Both the position numbers and the translations under genes were made by a program. The notes beneath the pieces were generated by a model that saw nothing but the letters and a program-made list of their open reading frames with translations, did not search any database and was not told the DNA's origin. A DNA stretch of 64,000 nucleotides from Thermocrispum municipale DSM 44069 (GTDB lineage Bacteria; Actinomycetota; Actinomycetes; Mycobacteriales; Pseudonocardiaceae): the NCBI RefSeq assembly GCF_000427825.1, contig NZ_ATYT01000008.1, positions 1-64,000 on the forward strand, in the 5' to 3' direction. How positions within the stretch are numbered: position 1 is the first letter of the stretch; each line of letters starts with the position of its first letter. Of the stretch, positions 7,561 through 14,447 are shown piece by piece.

Positions 7561-7584
7561 CACTATACCCCCGGGGGTATAGTG
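7561..7584. promoter_or_regulatory. 24-bp CsoR/CstR-type operator palindrome
   Basis: A perfect 24-bp inverted repeat, half-site CACTATACCCCC with its exact complement following directly. The TATACCCCC/GGGGGTATA core is the classic CsoR-family operator. It sits 6 bases upstream of the leftward operon whose third gene is the CsoR/CstR-type regulator, so autoregulation is very likely. It may also influence the rightward gene near 7723. Confidence 0.85.
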
Positions 7585-7722
7585 ATCTCAACTTTGTCAT
7601 CGCAGCGTTGCGAACGAGGTCTCCGCGACAGAGGGAAGCGGACTCTCCGGACGGTTGTGCAGCGCCCGCCGATCGCTCCTCGCGCAGCCCACTCCTCTCG
7701 GACCGCGTGGGCCGCAGGGAGC

Positions 7723-8088
7723 ATGCGGGAGACAGTCGGACGGAGTAAGCCACCGCCGCGGCGCTGGCATGGGTTCCTCAGCGCGGCGGCGGGGACGGTC
7801 CTCGTCCTCGCTGGCGGGGCGCTGCTGGTAGGCCTTCTCGCCGCGCCGGAGCGGGTCGAGTATGTGTACGGGACGGTGAAGACGGCGGTCACGGGAAGCA
7901 TCCATGCCGCGCGGGAGGACGCGTTCGGAGACCTGCCCACCGTGGACTTGGGCGCCACGGGTGGCGTGCACGAACTAGACGGCTGCGACGGAACGTTCAC
8001 GGAGATGAGTTCCTACGAGCGGGAGGGTCTGATGCACGAACTGGTGACAGTTTCGGTTAGGCCGCCTGGGTGGCAGCGGGCTTCATGA
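7723..8088 (+). pseudogene. Membrane/secreted protein gene truncated by IS3-family element
   Basis: From ATG 7723 the frame gives a basic N-terminus, one hydrophobic segment (AAAGTVLVLAGGALLVGLLA) and a polar region ending in HELDGCDGTFTEMSSYERE. About 106 codons are native; after the IS edge near 8042 the last 15 codons are IS sequence. The start is uncertain because the nearby GGGAG is only 1 base from the ATG. Function unknown. It is divergent from the CstR-like operon and could share its operator. I did not find a convincing 3' half on the far side of the element. Confidence 0.6.
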
Positions 8089-8545
8089 TCAGTTCGTATT
8101 CGACCGGGGTCAACCGCCCGAGAGCGGCTTGGCGACGGCGTCGGTGATAGGTCCGTTCGATCTAGGCGACGATTGCGATTCGTAGCTCCTCGCGGGTGTT
8201 CCAGACGCGGCGGTCGAGGACGTTCTTCTGCAGCAGCGAGAAGAACGACTCCATCGCGGCGTTGTCGGCGGCCGCGCCGACGCGACCCATCGATCCGGCC
8301 ATGTCGTGACGATTGAGCTGGTGGACCAGCTTCCTGGACCGGAACTGCGACCCGCGGTCGGTGTGCAGGACACAACCAGCCACGTCCACACCCTCAGCGC
8401 GGTGGCGAGCGACGGTGTTGTCGAGTGCAGCGACCGCGATCCGCGACTTCATCCGTGAGTCGATCGAGTAGCCGACGATCCGGTTGGAGTAGACGTCCTT
8501 GATCGCGCAGAGGTAGAGCTTGCCTTCACGGGTCCAGTGCTCGGT
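8057..8545 (-). pseudogene. IS3 OrfB transposase, 3' exon (interrupted, amber stop)
   Basis: After the intron the frame resumes as TEHWTREGKLYLCAIKDVY and carries the second and third catalytic residues of the DDE triad: Asp in VLHTDRGSQF and Glu in NAAMESFFSLLQ. A TAG at 8162-8164 stops the frame; past it the family ending (IERTYHRRRRQAALGRLTPV) continues in frame to TAA at 8057-8059. The exon boundary at 8545/8546 is inferred from protein continuity with the 5' exon and the intron 3' end. Confidence 0.85.
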
Positions 8546-8609
8546 GTAGGGGTCGGACCGGGGCGCCCTGTCAGCCTCACGGCTGGTGGGTTTCCCCGGC
8601 CCGCCCTCC

Positions 8610-8643
8610 GAACCGGACGTGCGACTCTCACCGCATCCGGCTC
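8610..8643 (-). ncRNA. Group II intron domain V
   Basis: The 34-nt catalytic hairpin of group II introns on the minus strand. It starts GAGCCGGATGCGGTGAGAG and closes with its complementary arm ending CCGGTTC, including the GAGC start with the catalytic triad and a GTGAGAGTC-type internal bulge and loop. It lies 10 bases after the maturase stop codon and 64 bases before the intron 3' end, leaving room for domain VI. Confidence 0.9.
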
Positions 8644-8652
8644 TCCACGTGG

Positions 8653-10113
8653 TCATGCCGCTGGGCTGGGATGAGGCGTTGTTGGACTCGACCATGGGGT
8701 CGGGATCTTGGTGCCCCGGTAGCGGTAGCGCTCGATGGGGAACGCATTGGCTCGGAACATGTCGATCCCTCCGGCACGGATGTGCCATCCGGGCAGGTAG
8801 CGCCGGACCAGGGTGTGCATGTTCAGCCCGAGGTGTCGTTTGCGGAGCCACCCGACCACCCGCCAGAAGGCGAAGTGATCGAGGTAGCCGAAGGTCCGCG
8901 AGGACACTCCGTGACGGAAGTATGTGCACCAGCCTCGCAGCGTCGGGTTCAACCGGCGCAGCAGGTCTGCGAGCGTTCGATGTCTTGCACGGCGCGTCAA
9001 CGTCCGCACCTTATCGATGATCGAAGTCAACGACTTCTTCGACGGGTAGGTGTAGATCGCCTTCTTGCCGGTCCGACTCCGCCAGTCGCGACGCTGGATG
9101 CGCCAGCCGAGGAAGTCAAACCCCTCATCGATGTGACAGACCCTCGTCTTCTCAACCGACAGGCGCAAGCCCATCGGCGTAAGCACTGCTGTGACCTCGT
9201 CCCACAGCGCTTCGGCGTCGGCGCGTTGCCCGTGGATGAGGACCACGAAGTCGTCGGCGTAGCGGACGAGCTTCATGACCGCACCCCCGGCGCGTCGATG
9301 CTTGGCACGTGTCCACTCCGGGCCGAGCGCTTCCCACTTGGCGGTGAAATGCTCGTCCAGCACGGACAGGGCGATGTTGGCCAGCAGCGGTGAGAGGATT
9401 CCGCCTTGAGGTGTGCCGGTGATCGTCTCGCGGTTCATGCCGTCCTCGGTGAGGACACCGGCCCGCAAGAACGCCTTGACCCAGCCCAGGACCCGCTTGT
9501 CCCCGACACGTCGCCGCACCCGCTCCACAAGCGCGGTGTGGTCGATCTCGTCGAAGCACGCCTTGATGTCGGCCTCGAACACCCACTCGTAGTTGCGGGT
9601 AGGCGATGCGAGGTAGTGAATCTCGGCGATCGCGTCCTGGGCTCGGCGACGAGGACGGAAGCCGTAGGAACACGGCTTGAAGTCCGCCTCGAAGATCGGC
9701 TCAAGCACCAGTTTCAACGCAGCCTGCACGACCCGGTCACGAGCAGTCGGGATCCCCAGCGACCGGACCTCGCCCGAAGCCTTGGGGATCGTCTTCTGCC
9801 GCACCGGTAGCGGCACGAATTCACCTGCCTTCAAGTCCTCGCGGACTCCGATCAGCAGATCCATCGCCGCCCAGCCGACACCGCGTGGGGTGACCCCATC
9901 GACGCCTGCTGTTCGTGCTCCCTTGTTCCCCCGCACCCGGTGCCACGCCACGACCAAGAAGGCCGGGTCGTAGACCAGGTTGGCGAGGTCATCGAAACGA
10001 CGGTCGGGATTCTCCGTCGCCCATCGGTGCAGCTTCTTCTGCATCCGCAGTACCCGCCACTCGGCCTCCTCCCGCTCGGGGAAGACGACACTGGACAGAT
10101 CGCCGGTGTTCAC
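8653..10113 (-). CDS. ltrA: Group II intron reverse transcriptase/maturase
   Basis: The frame is open from 10215 (520 aa), but GTG 10113 (486 aa) is preferred because upstream sequence should be ribozyme domains I-III, including the proposed EBS1. Reverse-transcriptase motifs are in order (numbered on the 520-aa frame): YGFRPRRRAQDAI (about 184), FEADIKACFDEIDH (213), GTPQGGILSPLLAN (267-280) and the catalytic YADD (319-322, RYADDFVVL). The thumb/maturase X domain follows (NPTLRGWCTYFRHG). No HNH endonuclease domain is present at the C-terminus, so mobility would be endonuclease-independent. The protein splices the intron RNA and copies it at new DNA sites; here it is nested in the IS3 transposase gene. 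All motifs look intact. Confidence 0.95.
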   Translation of the reverse strand: MNTGDLSSVVFPEREEAEWRVLRMQKKLHRWATENPDRRFDDLANLVYDPAFLVVAWHRVRGNKGARTAGVDGVTPRGVGWAAMDLLIGVREDLKAGEFVPLPVRQKTIPKASGEVRSLGIPTARDRVVQAALKLVLEPIFEADFKPCSYGFRPRRRAQDAIAEIHYLASPTRNYEWVFEADIKACFDEIDHTALVERVRRRVGDKRVLGWVKAFLRAGVLTEDGMNRETITGTPQGGILSPLLANIALSVLDEHFTAKWEALGPEWTRAKHRRAGGAVMKLVRYADDFVVLIHGQRADAEALWDEVTAVLTPMGLRLSVEKTRVCHIDEGFDFLGWRIQRRDWRSRTGKKAIYTYPSKKSLTSIIDKVRTLTRRARHRTLADLLRRLNPTLRGWCTYFRHGVSSRTFGYLDHFAFWRVVGWLRKRHLGLNMHTLVRRYLPGWHIRAGGIDMFRANAFPIERYRYRGTKIPTPWSSPTTPHPSPAA

Positions 10114-10728
10114 CAGCGCACTCCTACGAACGCGTTGATGCCGCGAACACGCTGGACCCCTTCGCCATGCGGCCGGCTTTCCCGGCCTCGGACTACTACG
10201 GGTCCTCCGCCCCACCGCGACAGCATCGGTCGGCGACGGACCTTCCCGCCGAACAGCAGGCTGCTGATCGGGGAGGGGATCGTCGCGGTGGTTCCCACGT
10301 TCACTGTCGAACCGCTCGACGGGGTCGGCGCCCAGCTATGCCCCTGCAGCATCGCCGCGGCTACGCCGCAGACATTCACCACGGCCTCCCGGCTGGCGAC
10401 ATCACCCAGCCAAGGAGTTCCCCGCACCAGGACGACCGAAGGCGCCTGACGCAGGTGCGCGCTGCTAACCGGCCCTGATCCACCAGGTTCGAGCCGGAGG
10501 CTCTCTTGAGGGGCGTTCAGCCGCTGGTTCCTCACGTACGCCTTCCCGTCTTGCTAGCCGGACCCGCGCCATCTGGCAGTGCTGACGCGTCCCGTCGTTG
10601 TCAGGGCTGCTTCCGCCCTCGCCCCCGTCCCGGGGGTCGGGCTGCCCTCAACTTCACCGTGCTGCTGCGACAGCACGGCGGTGGTGGTCTCTCACCCCCA
10701 CTCGGTTCAACAGCGCCTCGTGGCGCTC
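10114..10728 (-). ncRNA. Group II intron 5' ribozyme region (domains I-III)
   Basis: About 615 bases between the 5' splice site and the probable maturase start. There is no convincing coding sequence here on either strand. Length fits domains I-III plus the start of domain IV. It contains the proposed EBS1 (complement of 10397-10403). Domain boundaries cannot be drawn reliably by eye. Confidence 0.7.
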
Positions 10729-11127
10729 GATGTCGGCCAGCCACAGCCGGTTCGGGGCGCCGGCGGTGAAGTTCCGCATCACCAGGTCGTCGTGGACCGG
10801 CGGGCCTGGCTTCTTGCCGTTGCGGCCGCGCCTCTTCCCGAACGCTGACCACCAGCCCAGGTCGGAGCAGATCCTCCACGCGGTCCGCTCTGCCATCGAC
10901 TCACCGGCTTCCCTGGCTTCGTCGACCAGGAACCGGTAGCCGAACTCGGGGTCCTCGCGGTGAGCGTCGAACAACGCGTTGGCCCGGTAGGCCGCAGCCA
11001 GTTCGGCGTCGGTCACCGGCTTGGAGAGCCAGCGGTAGTAGGGCTGGCGGGCGATCTTGAGCACCCGGCACGTCACCGTGACGGGAACCCCGTCGTCGGC
11101 CAGCTCGCGGACGAGCGGGTACATCAT
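10729..11127 (-). pseudogene. IS3 OrfB transposase, 5' exon
   Basis: 133 codons from ATG 11127, with an HTH_21-type start (YPLVRELADDGVPVTVTCRV) and an RNRLWLADI-like end that carries the first catalytic Asp; the intron lies one codon after it. The start overlaps the OrfA stop in the string GGAAAATGATG, which could allow coupled re-initiation or a -1 frameshift on the A run to make OrfAB, as in other IS3 elements. Confidence 0.88.
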
Positions 11128-11417
11128 TTTCCCGGCAGATGAGCCTGCGACAGATAGGCCGCAGCGCGGCGCAGGACCTCGTTCTCCTGCTCGAGCAGCT
11201 TGATCCGCTTGTTCGCCTCCCGCAGCGCGTCGGACTCGCTACCCGACTGTGGCGAGCGAGACGACCGGGCCGAGTTCTTCTCGTCGATCGCCAGCCAGCG
11301 CTTCAAGCACGACGGCGAGATACCGAAGTCCTTGGCGACCTGGGCCATCGAGGCATCGGACTCCCGGTAGACCCGGATCACGTCCTCGCGAAACTCCTTG
11401 GGGAACGCCTTCGGCAT
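11124..11417 (-). CDS. IS3 OrfA (helix-turn-helix protein)
   Basis: A 97-residue DNA-binding OrfA starting MPKAFPKEFREDVIRVYRES, with the helix-turn-helix MAQVAKDFGISPSCLKRWL and a C-terminal leucine-zipper-like coiled coil (ALREANKRIKLLEQENEVLR) used for multimerisation. ATG 11417 has AAGGATG upstream; in-frame starts further up (11426, 11447) are less likely. It ends in the overlap with orfB. OrfA itself looks intact. Confidence 0.9.
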   Translation of the reverse strand: MPKAFPKEFREDVIRVYRESDASMAQVAKDFGISPSCLKRWLAIDEKNSARSSRSPQSGSESDALREANKRIKLLEQENEVLRRAAAYLSQAHLPGK

Positions 11418-11470
11418 GATGCACATCCTTCCAGCGCCGACACACATCGACGCAGATCGGATGTCACCTA

Positions 11471-11563
11471 TCCGTGCAGCAGTCCCTCAAGCCCGAGAAC
11501 GTGCTTGCCACGATCCACGCATATGTTGACGATTTGCCCCAAGCAGATGAAGAGCAGACGTAG
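11471..11563 (+). pseudogene. C-terminal remnant of a gene cut by the IS3 element
   Basis: Right of the IS, 30 codons run to a TAG at 11561: SVQQSLKPENVLATIHAYVD followed by an acidic end. Composition looks like real protein rather than noise, and no start codon context is present, so this is probably the surviving tail of a gene whose 5' part was removed on IS insertion. It does not obviously continue the gene broken on the left side of the IS. Family not recognised. Confidence 0.4.
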
Positions 11564-11634
11564 GAGGCCGACCAGGCACCTGCTGGTGGTCCACATGACA
11601 CCGAGCAACTCCGAAGCCAGTGGACGCTGAACCT

Positions 11635-12336
11635 ATGAGCAATGCGGTCGGGGCGAAGGCTCGTCGCGAAGAGGAGATTGCGTTCCTGGCGATGGAACAA
11701 GTGCTTGGGATCGACATCTCGTTGGCGGACGCGGGCGCTGGTGACAAGATGCCAGACGGTTCTTGGACCTACCCCGATAGCAGAGGACGCAAGGGCATCG
11801 TCGAGGTCACGTCGCCGCCAGCCGAGCGCTTGTTGGCTGAGTGGGCGCGAGCGAAGAGGGAGGGTCGGCCACAGACCGAGAGTGGATCGATCCCCACGCG
11901 TCTGAATCAGTTAGCGCGAGTTTGCGCCGAGATGCTGGCGACGCAGTGGGCGTGCCAGAACTTCGAGAAGCTTCTAGCTCAATCGGCGGATGAGCGACAT
12001 TTGTTCTTGTTCGCTCGGCAACATAGGGATGGCTCCTACTTCTATCGTCTTTCCGACTCCTACGAAGGCGGGACGGGGGAGGACGTGGACGACCTTGTCC
12101 TTCCGCATGGCATCTCCGACGTCTGGTTCCGTGGTCGCGCGAGCCGTGACGTGTCCGATCCTCTCGGTGTAACGCAACTCCGGCTGGCAAGGTTTCAGGC
12201 AGCATCCGGCTGGCACCGCTACACGGTCCGCATAGAGGAGCGGCAACTGCCAGTGCCCAACCCGAGCATCGCTGACGATCGAGTTCCGGCAGGTTGGCGG
12301 CTGCCAAAGGATCGTACTCATCCCGTCGAGGACTGA
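11635..12336 (+). CDS. Unrecognised 233-aa protein, possible nuclease-like core
   Basis: A 233-residue soluble protein (GTG 11620 would add five residues; neither start has a good ribosome site). No family recognised. The N-terminal half has a long helix (ARREEEIAFLAMEQVLGIDI), then GDKMPDGSWTYPD and KGIVEVTSPP. An acidic residue followed by an E-V-T strand is a layout seen in PD-(D/E)XK nucleases and in domains of mobile-element proteins, but the match is weak. The C-terminal half has HLFLFARQ and a DVDDLVLPHGISDVWF segment. Codon use is less GC-extreme than the backbone. Its place near the island end suggests accessory DNA. Confidence 0.6.
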   Translation: MSNAVGAKARREEEIAFLAMEQVLGIDISLADAGAGDKMPDGSWTYPDSRGRKGIVEVTSPPAERLLAEWARAKREGRPQTESGSIPTRLNQLARVCAEMLATQWACQNFEKLLAQSADERHLFLFARQHRDGSYFYRLSDSYEGGTGEDVDDLVLPHGISDVWFRGRASRDVSDPLGVTQLRLARFQAASGWHRYTVRIEERQLPVPNPSIADDRVPAGWRLPKDRTHPVED

Positions 12337-12455
12337 TGATGCACGCAAGACGTGTGGCCCACTCGGACGCCCTTGACCCGGTCAAGCATCTGGCTGGCAC
12401 AAGAGACGCTTCGACCGAGAAACAAAGTGTCAATCAGCCCTTCAAGCCGCGGTGA
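12336..12455 (+). CDS. Small ORF overlapping the previous stop (39 aa)
   Basis: ATGATG at 12336-12341 overlaps the preceding TGA by one base (TGATG), a coupled-translation arrangement. The 39-residue product (MMHARRVAHSDALDPVKHLA and on) is not recognised. No separate ribosome site. It may be a real small protein, or a chance frame in the region that leads to the attachment site. Confidence 0.25.
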   Translation: MMHARRVAHSDALDPVKHLAGTRDASTEKQSVNQPFKPR

Positions 12456-12571
12456 CGAGGGGGACCAAAAGGGGACCAGAATCATGCAAACCATGCATGT
12501 CGTGACACGCGCTGCATGACCTGGGGTCCGGAACGACGCGGATTTCGGGATCGGCGGAGCCGTCTGGACGC

Positions 12572-12613
12572 CTGGGGGTCAAGGGGTCGCAGGTTCAAAT
12601 CCTGTCAGCCCGA
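12572..12613 (+). other. attR-like site: 3' end of tRNA-Pro(GGG)
   Basis: The 42 bases from CTGGGGG to CCCGAC match the 3' part of a tRNA: anticodon loop CTGGGGG (anticodon GGG), the 3' anticodon strand TCAAG, the T-arm GCAGGTTCAAATCCTGT and acceptor sequence CAGCCCGAC. The 5' half of a tRNA is not present upstream. Such an orphan 3' end is the usual trace of an element that integrated into a tRNA gene, with the intact tRNA at the other border, outside this window. Identity as Pro(GGG) is read from the loop and is probable rather than certain. Confidence 0.75.
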
Positions 12614-12620
12614 CCGCGAG

Positions 12621-12665
12621 ACAAGGCCCGGTGAGCCGACGGAATTCCGGCTCACCGGGCCTTGT
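12621..12665. terminator. Strong hairpin after the tRNA fragment
   Basis: A perfect 17-bp stem (ACAAGGCCCGGTGAGCC with its complement) around an 11-base loop, 8 bases after the tRNA 3' end. It probably was the terminator of the tRNA-Pro gene and now separates the island from the backbone; there is no T run, so it could work in either direction. Confidence 0.75.
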
Positions 12666-12718
12666 GCATGCAGCGGGCGGCGGAAACCGGCGCCGGCTGC
12701 AAGACCTCGCGCCGGCGA

Positions 12719-13999
12719 TCATCCCGGCGCGTCCGCGGGCGCGCCTGCTTGCGAGTTCGCCGAGGCAATTTGCTCCAATGCCCACGTCAGGTAACCGGCG
12801 AACACGGACGGGTTCTCCGCGTGCGGGAAGTGGCCGAGCTCGGGCATCTCACGGAACCGCGCTCCCGGGATGGCCTCGGCGAGTTCCCGCGTGGCGCTGG
12901 GCGGGACCGTGTAGTCGTAGACGCCGCTGAGCAGCACCACGGGGGGAGTGTGCGGCCCGAACAGGGACCGGACGTTGTCGATGTCCCACGAGGTGGAGTA
13001 GTAGACGATGTCGCGTTCGTAGACACCGAAGCCGCCTTGCGAATAGCCCCACCACACCCAGTCACGATCGGCTCGTGGCGATTCGGGAGACATCAGCCCG
13101 AACGTCCACTCCGGGACGTGGGTCGTCTGATTGACGCGTGGGTTGCGCAGCCACGGCGTGTGCCGGTTCGCCACTCGCGGGCCCGCCTGACAGCCGACGG
13201 CGCCGCGGATCGATCGCGGGTACCGGGCTGCCATCTCCACGACGACCGCGCCCGCCATGGAAGCGCCCACCAGCACCGGCTTCTCGGGCAGCGCGAGCCG
13301 CTCGACGAACCTGGCGATGAACTCGGTGTAGCTGTCCGAGGTCAGCTGATAGGCCGACCCGGTTCGGCCGTAGGGAGGTAGCGACTTCCCGTGCCACGGG
13401 AGATCCACCGCGATCAGCCGGTTGGTCGCGGTCAAGCGCTGGTCGGTCAACAGCCCGCGATACTGGCTGCTGTCCGCCCCGGCGGTAGCCAACAGGATGA
13501 CGGGCGGACCGGATCCGGAGCTTTCGTAGAAGACGTCACAAGTACCCCACGCGCTGGTGTCGACCCGGACATAACGGCCGATCACGTCGACCGGCTCCGG
13601 CGGCACTGCCGCGGGTGCCGCAGCTGCAGCATCGCGCGCCAGCTCGATCACGCGGCGCACCAGGTGCAGGTGCTGAGCGAACGCTTCCGCGTTGCCGGTC
13701 ACCGCTCCGGACCCGCGTGGCGCCACGAACGCCAACACGTGTTGTGTGCGGGGGAGTGGATGCTTGTCCAGGAGCGCTGACCAATCGTCGGCGGTCAGCT
13801 CGACCCGGAAGTCCGGTGGATCTGCGCTGCCATCGTCCGGCTGGGCGGATATCTCCTCACCGCTGAAGGTGATCCGCCACGCTTCGCCCTCGCGGACGGC
13901 GAGCGTGAAGCTGATCCACGCAGGCCCGAACGTGCGCAGCTCGGGATCGGCACACAACCGTCGCGGTAGATCGCTGGGCAGGAAACCCGTACCGCTCAT
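12719..13999 (-). CDS. Alpha/beta hydrolase with N-terminal SCP2-like domain
   Basis: A 426-residue protein in two parts. Residues 1 to about 120 resemble an SCP2 or sterol-carrier fold (ITFSGEEISA, DFRVELTADDWSALL). The rest is an alpha/beta hydrolase: oxyanion region, DLPWHGKS, nucleophile elbow VGASMAG, acid in LLSGVYDYTVP and the catalytic His in ELGHFPHAENP. The layout resembles enol-lactone hydrolases or carbon-carbon bond hydrolases of ring catabolism. It follows the CMD-like gene by 6 bases in a GntR-led operon. Beta-ketoadipate enol-lactone hydrolase-like activity is possible but not shown. Confidence 0.8.
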   Translation of the reverse strand: MSGTGFLPSDLPRRLCADPELRTFGPAWISFTLAVREGEAWRITFSGEEISAQPDDGSADPPDFRVELTADDWSALLDKHPLPRTQHVLAFVAPRGSGAVTGNAEAFAQHLHLVRRVIELARDAAAAAPAAVPPEPVDVIGRYVRVDTSAWGTCDVFYESSGSGPPVILLATAGADSSQYRGLLTDQRLTATNRLIAVDLPWHGKSLPPYGRTGSAYQLTSDSYTEFIARFVERLALPEKPVLVGASMAGAVVVEMAARYPRSIRGAVGCQAGPRVANRHTPWLRNPRVNQTTHVPEWTFGLMSPESPRADRDWVWWGYSQGGFGVYERDIVYYSTSWDIDNVRSLFGPHTPPVVLLSGVYDYTVPPSATRELAEAIPGARFREMPELGHFPHAENPSVFAGYLTWALEQIASANSQAGAPADAPG

Positions 14000-14005
14000 C
14001 GTCGA

Positions 14006-14428
14006 TCATTTCCCGGCGCCGGCGTCGTGTACGGACACCGACGGCTCGATGCCTTCGGCGCCGACCACGTGTTTCCACGCGTCGAAGCCGCCCTGGAACG
14101 CCACCACGCCCGCTTCCGGCAACGCGATCTCGATCGCCTCCAGGATCTCCTCGGGGCTGAGTCCCAGGTCGAGCGCCACCCGGATGTGGCTTTCGATCTG
14201 CGCGCGGGGTGCCCGCAGCACGGTGAGGCTGACGATGAAGATGAGCTCCTTCATCTTGCGATCCAGCCGCCGTTGTTCCAGGTAGACCGCGGAGACCAGG
14301 CCGTTGGCCGCCTTGAGCGCATCGAGGTCGTACTTGGCCATGACCTTGTGGTAGTCGAGGACGTAGCCACGTTTGCGCGCCATGTCGTCGACGTACTCCT
14401 GGGCTGCGTTGCCGGTGCCGTCAGTCAT
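14006..14428 (-). CDS. Carboxymuconolactone decarboxylase-family protein
   Basis: A 140-residue helical protein of the CMD/AhpD superfamily (LDRKMKELIFIVSLTVL, then APRAQIESHIRVALDLGLS and EILEAIEIALPEAG). It has no cysteine at all, so it lacks the CxxC redox pair of AhpD and should act as a decarboxylase or isomerase-like enzyme rather than a peroxidase. It sits between a GntR regulator and an alpha/beta hydrolase, the same pairing as PcaC with PcaD in protocatechuate breakdown. Confidence 0.85.
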   Translation of the reverse strand: MTDGTGNAAQEYVDDMARKRGYVLDYHKVMAKYDLDALKAANGLVSAVYLEQRRLDRKMKELIFIVSLTVLRAPRAQIESHIRVALDLGLSPEEILEAIEIALPEAGVVAFQGGFDAWKHVVGAEGIEPSVSVHDAGAGK

Positions 14429-14447
14429 CGGTGTGCGGGTCCCTTCT

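Larger units (their letters stand above)
8546..10728 (-). mobile_element. Group II intron (2183 bp) with maturase gene
   Basis: On the minus strand the intron begins at 10728 (5' end GAGCG, a variant of GTGYG) and ends at 8546 (CCTAC, so an AY end). Joining the flanks restores the OrfB reading frame (LWLADI|TEHWTREGK) exactly at a codon boundary. Domain V is at 8610-8643. The intron sequence GATGTCG (complement of 10397-10403, about 325 nt into the intron) can pair perfectly with the last 7 bases of the 5' exon, CGACATC, as EBS1 to IBS1. The pairing can extend by six more bases (GGCTGG with CCAGCC) past a 1-base bulge. This fixes the 5' boundary well. Confidence 0.92.
8042..11469 (-). mobile_element. 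IS3-family insertion sequence split by a group II intron
   Basis: The element carries an orfA/orfB pair in IS3 arrangement on the minus strand. Possible terminal repeats share GGTGACA: 8043-8049 at the left and the complement at 11462-11468. No clean 3-bp target duplication is visible, so a deletion at one side is possible. It is inactive for two reasons: a 2.18-kb group II intron lies inside orfB, and orfB has an in-frame TAG at 8162-8164 where the surrounding peptide (AIVA-stop-IERTYHRRRRQ) calls for TGG (Trp). Confidence 0.85.

Noticed and set aside
10114-10728. Short frames in the intron 5' region as protein genes
   Set aside because: Position, EBS1 and lack of coding signal indicate ribozyme domains I-III.
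11807-12433. Leftward frame of 208 codons opposite the orphan 233-aa gene
   Set aside because: Arg/Ala/Pro-rich shadow with no domain; the plus-strand frame has better composition.
12457-12530. Possible 3' end of an integrase before the attachment site
   Set aside because: The sequence GGGACCAAAAGGGGACC and codons reading GDEGDQKGTRI recall integrase tails, but upstream codons in that frame meet a stop and show no tyrosine-recombinase motif.
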